This document shows, in pieces, positions 21,660-32,827 of a stretch of 64,000 nucleotides of DNA. The DNA is from Neoarius graeffei. Its lineage: Eukaryota > Chordata > Actinopteri > Siluriformes > Ariidae. Below the pieces are notes generated by a model that saw nothing but the letters and a program-made list of their open reading frames with translations, had not been told where the DNA came from and ran no database searches. How positions within the stretch are numbered: position 1 is the first letter of the stretch; each line of letters begins with the position of its first letter. The translations under genes and the position numbers were made by a program. The stretch covers positions 40,243,732-40,307,731 of the forward strand of contig NC_083587.1 of assembly GCF_027579695.1 (NCBI RefSeq), read 5' to 3'.

Positions 21660-21991
21660 CAATCCATCCATCCATCCATTATCCATAACCGCTTATCCTG
21701 TGCAGGGTCGCGGGCAAGCTGGAGCCTATCCCAGCTGACTATGGGCAAGAGGCGGGGTACACCCTGGACAAGTCGCCAGGTCATCACAGGGCTGACAATT
21801 TAGAGCCACCAATTAGCCTAGCCTGCATGTCTTTGGACTGTGGGGGAAACCGGAGCACCCAGAGGAAACCCACACAGACATGGGGAGAACATGGAAACTC
21901 CACATGGAAAAGCCCTCATTGGCCACTGGGCTCGAACCCAGAACCTTCTTGCTGTAAGGCGACAGTGCTAACCACTACACCACCATGCTGC
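21660..21991 (-). mobile_element. tRNA-derived SINE, variant with ATCC-repeat tail
   Basis: - strand copy of the same SINE family with an internal deletion after GGGCTGAC and a (TCCA)n tail instead of ATGAG units. Perfect 13-bp duplication CAAGTGAAAATAT (21647-21659, 21992-22004). It is more diverged than the other copies. Confidence 0.92.
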
Positions 21992-22149
21992 CAAGTGAAA
22001 ATATTTGAAGGTTAATTTACAGGTTTTAAGTTAGAAGAAAATCCATCCAGTGTCTGCTGAGTTGCACTGTAGAAAATAGTAGTAGAGTAGATTGACTCTA
22101 AAAAGCAGAACTTTTTTTCTAAAATATTCACTTGGCACAAGGCCTCGTG

Positions 22150-22600
22150 TTTACATGCATGCACGTGCACACCATGCAATCTCAAATTTTGTCGCTGTCA
22201 ATTCAAAACCTGCTATGTGACAATTTAGGTCAATTCTCAAGGATGATTTTTTTTTTGCAATTTACGCTAATATAATGCTACAATTAGCTATTTTGATGGA
22301 TGTTTAACTGACCAAGCTAATAATAGAACAACTTTTACTGGCTTCTCAGCTTGTTATTTCAGAGTTTTATTCAGTTTTTTACATCTCCTGTAAAAAAGGA
22401 AAAATGTCACATAGCAGGTTTTGACCTGACAGCGACGATTTGCTTCGTAATGCAGTCACATGCTTCCTTTGAGACCCATGAGAAAATTCTGCTCTTTCAT
22501 AGCCAGCCAACTCAAGAAACTATTTTGCTGCCTTTGTTTTCTTCTTCTGCATGCAAGTACAAGCCAGACACAACTGTTTACATGCATAATCTGGTTATTT
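22150..22600. repeat. Long imperfect inverted repeat (MITE-like)
   Basis: The segment TTTGTCGCTGTCAATTC...CTGCTATGTGAC at 22185-22222 is repeated inverted at 22405-22442 (GTCACATAGCAGG...GACAGCGACGA). An AT-rich spacer of about 180 bp contains the loop. TTTACATGCAT occurs at both outer edges (22150 and 22578). This suggests a foldback element of unknown family. Confidence 0.55.
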
Positions 22601-22629
22601 AATATTTGCAGTTTGTATCAAAATGGAAG

Positions 22630-22965
22630 CACAAACTAAATGTAATGAGTGATGTGGGTTCTGCTCGCTATGGACTGTAGTGTGCTTGTTGCTCTCATCA
22701 ACATCTGGGTTGCCCAGCGCTTTGTGCAGCAATGTTTCTGTGCTCATTTTGTGGATCCATGGCATGGTGTTCTGAATACTGTTGCCTGGTGACATCACAG
22801 TGTCTGTGCAGGCGGTGTGGGACTGTGAGCAACTATGACACTAGAGTTACATCCTGATCACTTCTGATGGTTTTTTCACCCTTGTTTCTTTTGTAACTAA
22901 AACGACCTTGGGTGTGAGAATGGCGCGATATAACTTAAACTTACATTATTATTAAATGGAAATTA
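22630..22965 (+). repeat. Dispersed LINE-tail repeat, copy 1
   Basis: Shares blocks with 55840-56290 in the opposite orientation: CTATGGACTG, GGATCCATG, GCATGGTGTTCTGA and the end ACGACCTTGGGTGTGAGAATGG. The last block, followed by GCGCGATATAA, resembles an L2/CR1-type 3' tail (GCGCTATATAA). Confidence 0.6.
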
Positions 22966-23829
22966 ACTAAAATATTTAAAGGATGTGGGAGAGCCAATCA
23001 GTGGTGGCTCTTCAGCAGCTCAGGCACAGACTAACCTTGTCTAGACAAGCGCTTAACATTCCATTGAGACTCATGGGTGCTGTTTCCAGACTCAGAGTGA
23101 GCTCTGTACTTTTCTCCTTTGCCAGAGCTGACACTGCAGTTTGATGTCTGGGGAAGTCAAGAAAACAGCAAGAGTTCCAATTAAACCACATTTTCTCTTG
23201 CTTTTAGCTGAGGTCATGTGCAACAAAGGCCCAGAGAACACCGTTCTGGACCGCGTTGAACTTTGGGCACTCAAGTATTCAGTTTACACTTTCTATATCT
23301 GAACATTATATATTTAAATACAGATCCTTTCTGAATGGTCGTTCTGCTTTCATGCATCGAGCCCTTCCTGCTTGCAATGATCTTAAAAAAAAAAAAGAGT
23401 GCTGAGACAGCACCACCAAAGTTTTTTAATGCCCATAGACAGGGACATTTGAAAGGGCTTTATTTGTATCCTGTTTTTATTTAACATGACATAGGATATT
23501 TATTTTTCTAATCATGAAATTAAATTTGTTTAGCATTTGTGATGTAATTTGTATTTCTCAGCTGCATTAACCAGTTATAAGCAATTAGGAAATAAAACGA
23601 TCTAATAGATGTCTAAAAGCATTTGATTTATGCAACTAATTGTATTAATATACACTGAATTGTATTGATTCTTATTGTCTATCATTTTGAACCTGCCATT
23701 AAAGCTTGTTTGCTTTTATTTCTGCTATGTGCTTCATACGTTATTAAATTAATGTATAATTTCATAAGAAATTTCTTTGATAGAATTGAGTGTGTAATGA
23801 GATCAAGGGGGAAAACATGTGTAATGTGA

Positions 23830-24050
23830 TTTTTACATCACAGGCATTTAGCAGACACTTTAATCCAGAGTTACGTACAAGTTCAGCAGCTTTTACCGAA
23901 TCTGCATGTCTTTGACATGTGGGAGGAAACCCACACAGACACGGGGACAACATGCAAACGGCACACAGAAAGGCCCCCACTGGCCATGAGGTTCAAATCT
24001 AGAACCTTCTTGCTGTGAGGCAACAGTGTTAACTACTGCGTCGTGTTTAA
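23830..24050 (-). repeat. Decayed SINE copy fused to a CATTTAGCAGAC motif
   Basis: GACACGGGGACAACATGCAAA, GGCACACAGAAAGGCC and CCTTCTTGCTGTGAGGC identify the SINE head and body on the - strand. The distal part (CATTTAGCAGACAC, ATCCAGAGTTAC) is a different conserved fish SINE segment. It is old, with no clear target duplication. Confidence 0.65.
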
Positions 24051-24860
24051 AATTTTCCTTGTGTGGCACTGCTGAGGCCTAGATACATGCCAACCACACT
24101 GCTCGGGTCAGGAGGTTTGGCCTGGGTACCAGATATTTTATATATCTAAAAGATTTCCTAACAGACAAATAGTTAATTTCATAAATAAACCCAAGCATTT
24201 GTTAAATAAAACCCGGTACTGATTAGCGTAAGCAAAAGGAACAGCTCTTCATTATTAAAGTAGGTGTCAGTCTTAGATTTGGGCTGTTTTTACATGTGCT
24301 GTGTTCAGAATGAAACATGACAGAGCATGCTGTGAAAAGGAAAAATAATCAACGATAGGATGACATGAGGTAGCCCTGTGTGAAACAGGGTTACTGTTAT
24401 GACCCTGAAGTTCCCTCAGTAGCCTCTTTTTTGTCTCAAAATGAACAAGACACAAAAAACATTATTACTGCAAAGCTACAATGCCATTACTGCATGAAAA
24501 GTGGGAAGCAAATTGCAGGTGCGATGAAGCTCCTGTCAGAGCAAGGGTAAGGAAAAAGATAGGCTATATGGCACTGTGATGTATAACAGTAAATAAAAGT
24601 ATATTCTCGGAGCTATTTACATTTTTTCACAGACTGAGCTCGCCTCACAACAAGACACAATTCATATTTAGTCAAAGCTCTCTGGATGATTTGCAAGTGG
24701 CCAGTGACAAGTCATCTCCATAGCAAGCTGCTCAATGCAAAAAAAAATTAATTTCATCAATGTATATGAACCATTACTTGTTTAATGTTTATAAGTCTTT
24801 CTGTAACTGAGCTATTGAACAAGATAAGAAAATGCGACCTTTTCAAATTCCTGTTAAAAT
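24051..24860. other. Intergenic sequence without recognised features
   Basis: No coding signal. A block at 24632-24710 (ACAGACTGAGCTCGCCTCAC and following) recurs at 37448-37528, so part of this is repetitive. Confidence 0.4.
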
Positions 24861-24899
24861 TTGAATATCAATTTTCATGAAATCAGTAGACATTTGCCC

Positions 24900-25145
24900 A
24901 TCTTTAAATTCATATAAAATTTTAAATTTATAAAAAAAAAAAGTGTGCAATTGAGCAGGGGGCGCTTACGACCTCTTAATCACAAGAAGTTGTGTGTTTC
25001 CAGGTCTTTTTTTTTTTTACCAAGCTATTGAGCCAAATAGCCAAACTTGACCAATTTTAAATTCATATAAAATTTAAAAATTCAAAAAACTAAAAAGGTG
25101 TGCAATTAATGGGGCCTTAGGCCTGACTAATCACTGATCTCTATG
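24900..25145. repeat. Two-unit direct repeat, AT-rich
   Basis: TTTAAATTCATATAAAATTT followed about 20-25 bases later by GTGTGCAATT occurs at about 24904-24956 and again at 25058-25108, an offset of roughly 155 bp. The units have diverged. Confidence 0.6.
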
Positions 25146-26097
25146 TAAAAAATCCAAGTATTATGGTTATGGAGCGTTGTGTTTCTCTAGAAAATAACCA
25201 TGGTCATATACAGGAACATAATTCAGAAGTCAAGTTATTTGATGTCAAAAAAGATAATGAAGTCAATGGAAGGTTGTAGCTAACCGAGCCTCTCACTCCC
25301 TTATGGGGGGTATGCGTTCCAAATGCAATCAGTCAGCCAACCAATAAAAATCAAGCAAGCTGTTTTCCGATCACGGCAAGTGCCCTGATGTGTCCTACCA
25401 GACGTTGAAATTAAAAAACTTTCATTCCAATGTATCCATTTAAAAAAAAGTTATATTGTTAAAAAAATAGGCTTACCAAGGCGCAGCCATCTGTGCTAAA
25501 ACCAGATATCCACCTGTGACGTGATCAGCACGCTAGTACACCGTTGACCTTCCTTACACAAAGCCATAAAATAAAGGCTTCTAATTCTAAAAAAAAATAA
25601 TCCTGGGACACCAATGCTCGCTCTCTGTGCGTGTGTTTTGATTTCAGAAGGGTTGAACACAGAGAAAGAATTTCACTGTGCTGTGATTTATATGTGACAA
25701 AGGCTTCTAATTCTAAAAATCTAATCAGAAATTCTGTAAACGTGATTTTTTTTTTTTTTACTGGCAACAAAATACGAAAATCAACAGACTTGACTTTTAT
25801 GAAGTTTAAATCTCACTCAGCTAGATAACGCATATGCAGTACTGACACAGATATTAGTAAACAATGTACGTTGTCATAGCAATGTGATTCTTGTCGTCTA
25901 AAAAGATCACTTTTCTCAGTGAATAAAAACAAAAGCATGTGTCACATAAAAATACAAGGGAAAATGCGTGGGTTTTTTTCCCCTTGGGAGGGGATTACAG
26001 GGTAGCCGGCAATGGAGTTTATGCACAGCAAAAGGTTCCCAAAGGCTGAGTATGGGCCTGCTCGCTGTTCACTTTTGTGTGCGCACGCACGTGTGTG
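25146..26097. other. Intergenic; short internal repeats only
   Basis: AAAGGCTTCTAATTCTAAAA occurs twice (about 25573 and 25699). No gene or complete transposon was recognised. Confidence 0.4.
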
Positions 26098-26412
26098 TAT
26101 TCACTGCTTCAATGATCGAGCTTACTTTTACACCAAAATGCTTGAAACTCGGCATCTTCAGAGTTGTTTACAACAATTTAGAAGCAGTGTATCCACTAGA
26201 TCTCAGTCTCAATAAGTCATGTAGCATTTAAGTGACGCCACAATCTCTGATTCTCTCGTGTAATTTGCACTCAGAGCATGATATTTGAACCTTGGAGAGA
26301 GTAAGATGGCAGTGCACAGGGACATTTTATTAAAAAAAAGTCCATACACGGTATACAGGTACAAATATGAACAAGTGAACACTCAAACATGTCTCGTATG
26401 GATATTATGTGT
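26098..26412 (+). repeat. Dispersed repeat of unknown class, copy 1
   Basis: Aligned by eye with the reverse complement of 61190-61540 over more than 300 bp: GATCGAGCTTA, CAACAATTTAG, CCACTAGATCTCAG, TCTCTGATTCTC, CAGGGACATT, TATACAGGTACAAATATGAA and TGTCTCGTATGGATATTAT recur in order. No TIR, tRNA-like head or coding frame was identified. Confidence 0.75.
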
Positions 26413-26814
26413 CAGTATAAAGGAATTTATTTTGAGGTTTTGTTAATCTTTAATTACCCCCTTGGATAGGACACAATTCGACGCCATATTATTAACGGAT
26501 TCTGGTCAGAGTCTGTGTCCAAAACTCAGTACTGGTAAGTGCTCGTATACTAATCTATGTGGAAAAGTAGTAGGTCATATGCAGTACATGACAATTACCC
26601 AGATGATACATTACTCTGCAAATTTTTGCAAGTATACAGGTCACTTCATTCCCTCCTGCATCCCATGATGCAATGCACTGATTTTGTGAATTCTGCATTT
26701 AATGCTGCATTGATGGCATGTCGGAAATTGGGAAAATACAAGCTCCAACTCAAAAAAAATAAATATGTAATGTAACCAAATATATGCATAGCGCACAAGA
26801 TAAAAGCTAAGACA
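26413..26814. other. Intergenic sequence without recognised features
   Basis: No coding, repeat or RNA signal recognised between the dispersed repeat and the Tc1 copy. Confidence 0.4.
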
Positions 26815-27034
26815 CAGAGGTGCTTGAAAGTTTGTGAACCCTTGAGAATTTTCTATATTTCTGCATAAATATGACCTAAAACATCATCAGATTTTCTCAC
26901 AAGTCCTAAAAGTAGATAAAGAGAACCCAGTTAAACAAATGAGACAAAATATTATACTCGGTCATTTATTTATTGAGGAAAATGATCCAAATGTTACATA
27001 TCTCTGAGTGGCAAAAGTATGTGAACATTTGCTT

Positions 27035-27772
27035 TCAGTATCTGGTGTGACCCCCTTGTGCAGCAATAACTGCAACTAAACGTTTCCGGTAACTGTTGAT
27101 CAGTCCTGCACACCGGCTTGGAGGAATTTTAGCCCATTCCTCCGTACAGAACAGCTTCAACTCTGGCATGTTGGTGGGTTTCCTCACATGAACTGCTCGC
27201 TTCAGGTCCTTCCACAACATTTTGATTGGATTAAGGTCAGAACTTTGACTTGCCCATTTCAAAACATTAACTTTATTCTTCTTTAACCATTCTTCGGAAG
27301 AACTACTTGTGTGCTTAGGGTCGTTGTCTTGCTGCATGACCCACCTTCTCTTGAGATTCAGTTCATGGACAGATGTCCTGACATTTTCCTTTAGAATTCG
27401 CTGGTATAATTCAGAATTCATTGTTCCATCAATGATGGCAAACCGTCCTGGCCCATATGCAGCAAAACAGGCCCAAACCATGATACCACCACCATGTTTC
27501 ACAGATGGGATAAGGTTCTTATGCTGGAATGCAGAGTTTTCCTTTCTCCAAACATAACGCTTCTCATTTAAACCAAAGAGTTGTATTCTGGCCTCATCCG
27601 TCCACAAAACATTTTTCCAATAGCCTTCTGGCTTGTCCACATGATCTTTAGCAAACTGCAGATGAGCAGCAATGTTCTTTTTGGAGAGCAGTGGCTTTCT
27701 CCTTGCAACCCTGCCATGCACACCATTGTTGTTCAGTCTTCCCCTGATGGTGGACTCATGAACATTAGCCAA
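27035..27772 (-). pseudogene. Tc1 transposase, catalytic Glu replaced by Lys
   Basis: A 245-residue frame covering the HTH end and the DDE domain: LWTDEARIQLFG (first Asp), VMQQDNDPKHTS (second Asp), then SDLNPIKMLWKDLKR where the family has NPIE. The third acidic residue of the DD34E triad is Lys (AAA), and the preceding Pro is Ser. The C-terminus (INSYRKRLVAVIAAQGGHTRY) is intact. The N-terminal HTH domain continues upstream (27775-28000; GNQAGKGDKTISKEFG and QSTVGQIVYKW) in another frame. It would cut and paste at TA sites if intact. Confidence 0.9.
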
Positions 27773-28496
27773 ATGTGAGAGAGGCCTTCAGTTGCTTAGA
27801 AGTTATCCTGGGGTCCTTTGTGACCTCGCTGACTATTACACGCCTTGCTCTTGGAGTGATCTTTGTTGGTCAACCACTCGTGGGGAGGGTAACAATAGTC
27901 TTGAATTTCCTCCATTTGTACACAATCTGTCCGACTGTGGATTGGTGGAGTCCAAACTCCTTAGAGATGGTTTTGTCACCTTTTCCAGCCTGATTCCCAT
28001 TGATTGAAAACACCTGACTCCAATTTCACCTTCAAATTAACTGCTAATCCTAGAGGTTCACATACTTTTGTCACTTACAGATATGGAATATTGGATCATT
28101 TTCCTCAATAAATGACCAAGTATAATATTTTTGTCTCATTTGTTCAACTGGGTTCTCTTTAATCTACTTGTAGGACTTGTGTGAAAATCTGATGTTTTAG
28201 GTCATTTTATGCAAGGCAAGGCAAGTTTATTTATATAGCACATTTCATACACAATGGCAGTTCAATGTGCTTTACAGAAGTAAAAACAAAAACAGTAAAC
28301 AATAGAGAAATAAAATTACATAAAATAATTTTTTTATTCTAAAACAATTAAAAGAAAATAAACAATTGTAGAAATAAAATAAAATGTAGTAGTTCAAATA
28401 AGAGGAGAAAAAAGAATAAAATAAAGTTAAAGTAAATTTAAAACATGCAGAGAAAGTAAAGATTATAAAAACTGTAAAGAAGACAATATTAATTAT

Positions 28497-29501
28497 TTAA
28501 CAGAAAGCATCTGAAAACAGCTTGGTCTTTAACCTAGATTTGAAGCTGCCAACAGCAGGAGCATTTTTAATGTCCTCTGGCAGTTGGTTCCATAGCTGTA
28601 CTGCATAGTAGCTAAAAGCTGCTTCACCATACTTTGTTTTAACAACTGGTTTTAATAGTAAATTTTTCTGTTTCGATCTGGTAGATCTGATTGGGTTAGG
28701 CCGCTGCAACATATCAGAGAGGTAATTGGGCCCTGTACCATTTAGAGATTTGTACACCAGCAGCAATACTTTAAAGTCAATTCTGTAGCTTACTGGAAGC
28801 CAGTGAAGGGACCTTAAAATTGGAGTAATGTGCTCTGTTCTTTTTGTTCGTGTGAGAAGCCTAGCCGCTGCATTTTGAACCAGCTGAAGTCGTTTGATGG
28901 TCTTTTTTGGCAGGCCTGTGAAAAGGCCATTGCAGTAATCAACCCTACTAGAGATGAAGGCATGTATTAGTTTTTCCAGATCATTTTTTGACATAAGTCC
29001 TCTTAGTTTGGAAATGTTTTTTAGGTGATAAAATGCCGTTTTAGTGATTGCTTTCATGTGACTGTCAAAGTTTAGCTCGCCGTCAATGAAAACACCAAGA
29101 TTTTTAACCATTTCTTTAGTTTTAATCCCTTTTGTGTCAAGAATAGTGGTAATCCTGAGTCTTTCATCTTTTTTTCCAAATAGAATTACTTCTGTTTTAT
29201 CTGTGTTCAGCTGAAGAAAATTTTGTGACATCCAGCTATTGATTTGATCGATACACTGGTAGAGACATTCAAGGGGGGCATAATCATTAGGTGATAGAGC
29301 AAAATAAATTTGGGTGTCATCTGCATAGCAGTGATACAAAATTGAATTTTTATTGATAATTTGCCCAAGTGGGAGCATATAAAGGTTGAAAAGTAATGGT
29401 CCAAGAATCGACCCCTGGGGGACACCACAGGTCAAGGACATTGACGTTGAGGAACAATTTCCCAGGGTAACAAAGAAGCTTCTAAGTATGAAATTAACCA
29501 A
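28497..29501 (-). pseudogene. L2 ORF2 reverse transcriptase, C-terminal two thirds
   Basis: LTCGVPQGSILGPLLFNLYM is RT motif B, YHCYADDTQIYF is the catalytic motif with both aspartates present, and FLQLNTDKTEVILFG follows. VKNLGVFIDGELNFDSHM and the C-terminal SLHWLPVSYRIDFKVLLLVY are typical of the L2/CR1 group. The frame itself is open (334 residues), but its N-terminal part lies in a different frame. Confidence 0.9.
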
Positions 29502-30028
29502 TTGATAACTTTACCAGTCAATCCAACCCAGTGTTCAAGTCGATATAGCAGTATGTTGTGATCAACAGTATCAAAAGCTGCACTGAGGTCCAGTAATACC
29601 AGGACCGATGTTTTGCCTGCATCAGTATTAAGACGCATGTCATTTATAACTTTAATCAGCGCTGTTTCAGTGCTATGATTGGCACAAAATCCTGACTGAA
29701 AATTATCAAAACGGCTGTTTGATATCAAGAAGGCAGTTAATTGATTGAAGACAATTTTTTCAAGGATTTTCCCGATGAATGGTAAATTTGATATTGGCCT
29801 GTAGTTATTTAATACTGAAGGATCCAGATTATTTTTTTTAAGTAGGGGCTTTACAACGGCTTTTTTTAGGGACACAGGAACAACGCCAGGCTCCAGGGAT
29901 GTATTTATAATTTGAAGCACATCTGTAATTATAAGATGAAGAACAGACTTAAAGTTGGTGGGCAGAATGTCCAATTCAGATGTTGAGGAACTGAGATTTT
30001 GTACAGTTTTTTCAAGAGTCTCAATCAA
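29432..30028 (-). pseudogene. L2 ORF2 reverse transcriptase, N-terminal part
   Basis: LNNYRPISNLPFIGKILEKI, DNFQSGFCANHSTETALI and VLLDLSAAFDTVDH (RT motif A, catalytic Asp) are in order. The frame changes near 29480 before motif B. Confidence 0.88.
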
Positions 30029-30596
30029 TTAAACAAAATTCTGACATTGTGTTGAAGTTATCTATCTGTGTCATTGGTGATTGCAGTTTTTCAATTTTTT
30101 GCAACTGAGATATATTATGAGGAATATTCTGCCGTATTTTATCAATTTTACCTTTGAAAAAGGATGCAAACTCATTGCATTTATTAACTGAGAGAAGTTC
30201 AGGTGCTAATTGTGGTGGGGGATTAATTAGCTTCTCTACTGTTGAAAATAGCACACGGGCATTGTTCATATTCCTGCTGATGTTGGAGAAGAAAGACTGT
30301 CTTGCTTTACGAATTTCATAATTATAATTACAAAGCATCTCTTTATGGATTTGATAATGGATGTGAAGTTTAGATTCGCGCCATTTTCTTTCAGTCTTTC
30401 TACATTCTCTCTTTAGCAGTTTAACAGCCGGGTACTGCTTCCATGGTGCTTTCTGCTTATCATTGACTCTTTTGATTTTGAATGGAGCAATATCATCCAT
30501 AATTTGGGTCATATTTAAATTAAAAATTTCCAGTAAATCATCTAGAGTCTGACATTTTGGTTGAGTTCTGAGAGAGAGCTTGCTCAAAGAGAGCAC
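30021..30596 (-). pseudogene. L2 ORF2 linker between endonuclease and RT
   Basis: A Lys/Arg-rich helical linker (KAPWKQYPAVKLLKRECRKT, FSNISRNMNNARVLFSTVEK) typical of CR1/L2 ORF2. A stop near 30021 interrupts it. Confidence 0.8.
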
Positions 30597-31495
30597 GTGT
30601 TGTCTTTTATGACTCTCCTACCTATAGTCGTTGAGCTGTTCTGAATGTGAGGAGACATAGAAACATCAAAGAAAACACAGAAATGATCGGATAAGGCCAG
30701 GTCAACAACAGTATTAGAAACAGTAAGACCTTTTGTGATGACGAGGTCAAGAGTATGACCATGACAGTGGGTCGGCCCCTGTACATGTTGTACTAGGTTG
30801 AAGTTGTCAATAATTGCAAGTAGTTCTTTGGCATAAATGTTATCAGTATTATCTACATGCAAGTTAAAATCCCCAGATATAATAAGACAATCAAACTCTA
30901 AGCAAATGACTGATAACAGTTCACCAAACTCTTCAAGAAAGACTTTGGCTGAATGTCTCGGAGGCCTATAAATAGTTAATAATATGTTAGGAGAGCATGT
31001 AACAAGTGCACACAAGTGTTCAAAGGACGTAAAATCACCAAGTGAGGATTGTTTACATTGAAAAGAGACTTTGAATATATTTGCGATCCCTCCACCTTTC
31101 CCTTGTCGGGTAACATTAAAAAAATTAAAATTTGGGGGAGCTGCTTCAATAAGGGTGGTAGCACTATTTGCTTGATCCAGCCAGGTTTCAGTTAGAAGCA
31201 AAAAATCAAGATTGTGTTTGCAAATAAGATCATTAATTAAAAATGACTTGTTTAAAAGTGATCTAACGTTCAGAAGAGCTAGCTTTACAGAAAGTCTAGA
31301 AGTAATATCTGCTTGTGCACTCTGATGCTGTTTTAAAACAGGAAGGAGATTAGATTGGTTCACCCCCAGAGTTAAATGTGCTCTATGTTTTCTGTTTCTT
31401 ATCAACACAGGAATAGTGAATGGCATAGGCACATTGGGTCCTAGCTGGTTTTCAACACTACACCCATTTGCAGGGACCCAGAGTACATCAAACAA
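30584..31495 (-). pseudogene. L2 ORF2 AP-type endonuclease
   Basis: ALLNVRSLLNKS, LLTETWLDQ (catalytic Glu), CLIISGDFNLHVDN (Asp/Asn) and LALSDHFCVFFDV (Asp/His) show a complete APE fold. It starts only six bases after the ORF1 stop, so ORF2 is probably translated by reinitiation or from an internal start. A frameshift at about 30590 ends it. Confidence 0.88.
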
Positions 31496-31501
31496 GACTT
31501 T

Positions 31502-32827
31502 CTAAATGTTCCATCTGGTTTGAGGGTGAAAGGATTGGAGATGACATGTATCTTTTGGATGGTGAAAAAAAGATTTGTAGCCAGCTGAAAGTCCTGGGCG
31601 AACACAATTTTGATGAACTGGGTACACTGCTTGTCGCGACAGATTTGGGCTGGAAAAAGAGAGTGTAGCCATTTGGAGCAATTTTTTCATGCTATTTGGG
31701 AAATCCATCCGAGGGGAAGTGGAGTCCTCTGTCTTTGAATGTTGGGAGTCTTGCAGGTCAGATGTCTGTGTGTCCTTGATGACGACTTGCAAAGATGATT
31801 GTTTAGGCTTTGTAACTATGTCAGTCTGCGACATCTTATCAACTGTTTTCCTCAATGCTGGCTGAGAAAAGATTGCAAGTCTGTAATGGTCTACTAAGAC
31901 TTTGGCTCCAATCCAGCTGAGTTCAGTGCTATTTGGCTTGTAAAATTCTCTGCGATTCCAGAAAAGGTTAAAATTGTCTATGAAGTTCATACCAAATGAA
32001 AAACAAGTTTTTCCAAGCCAGGTGTTAAGACTGAAGAGTCGAGAAAAAGCAAAACTTCCTCTCGCTGGGAGTGGGCCACTGATAAAAGATTGAATTCCAG
32101 TCTTATAGAGCTCAGAAAAAAGTTTTCTGAAATCATCTTGGACAAACAGCTGTTCTCTGAAAACATCATTTGCTCCCACATGCACAACAATACGTTTAAT
32201 AGTTTTATGCTCGGACATGAGTTTCAAAATGCTGTCTTTGGTGTCAGAGATGGATGCATTTGGAAGGCAACAAATAATCATCCCATAACCTTTTAATTGT
32301 CTTACAGTGGAATCACCAAGAACAAGGGTTGTGGGATCAGGTGGTGTTACGAGCTGCTTTTTGCCTCTTCCCACAGCTCTTCGATCTTGGCGCAATCTCT
32401 TTTTACTATGTGTTTGTCCGCTTGAAAAATCCTCTTCCACATCCCTGAGGCATTCAAATTTGTTCTGAAGCCTTATGGGCTGTGGATTTTCCATAGGATT
32501 GTAGATCCTATTGTAATTTGTAGAATGAGATGGTGTTGAAGTAATTACTCTTCTGTTTTTATTTTTGGGCTTACCACCCATCATTTGCCAGTTTTCTGTA
32601 CTCACATTTTGCCCAGCTTGATTGATGAATTCTTCCACTTGATCTGCAATGTCCTCGGTCTGTCGGAGTGCAATCTCTGCATTCTCAGCCACTGTTTCTG
32701 TACTCCTTTCCTGAGATATCGCTTTTAATTCGTCCGTCTTTGGCAGAGCATCAATCTTTGATTCCAGAATAGAAATCCTCTGTTCTAGTTCCATGCATTT
32801 TCTGCAGGATTTTTTGCTCCCTGGCAT
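31502..32827 (-). CDS. L2 ORF1 protein with coiled coil and SGNH/esterase-like domain
   Basis: 441 residues in one open frame. A CxxC motif (KSCRKCMELE) is followed by a coiled coil (residues about 10-70). An SGNH hydrolase-like domain runs from about residue 165: TTLVLGDSTVRQLKG carries the GDS nucleophile block, RIVVHVGANDVF the GxND-like block, and NSTELSWIGAKVLVDHY the C-terminal D/H-containing region in degenerate form (ELSWIGA where NxDGxH is usual). Such esterase-type ORF1 proteins are known from the CR1/L2 clades and bind RNA. The last 45 residues may be out of the original frame. Confidence 0.85.
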   Translation of the reverse strand: MPGSKKSCRKCMELEQRISILESKIDALPKTDELKAISQERSTETVAENAEIALRQTEDIADQVEEFINQAGQNVSTENWQMMGGKPKNKNRRVITSTPSHSTNYNRIYNPMENPQPIRLQNKFECLRDVEEDFSSGQTHSKKRLRQDRRAVGRGKKQLVTPPDPTTLVLGDSTVRQLKGYGMIICCLPNASISDTKDSILKLMSEHKTIKRIVVHVGANDVFREQLFVQDDFRKLFSELYKTGIQSFISGPLPARGSFAFSRLFSLNTWLGKTCFSFGMNFIDNFNLFWNRREFYKPNSTELSWIGAKVLVDHYRLAIFSQPALRKTVDKMSQTDIVTKPKQSSLQVVIKDTQTSDLQDSQHSKTEDSTSPRMDFPNSMKKLLQMATLSFSSPNLSRQAVYPVHQNCVRPGLSAGYKSFFHHPKDTCHLQSFHPQTRWNI

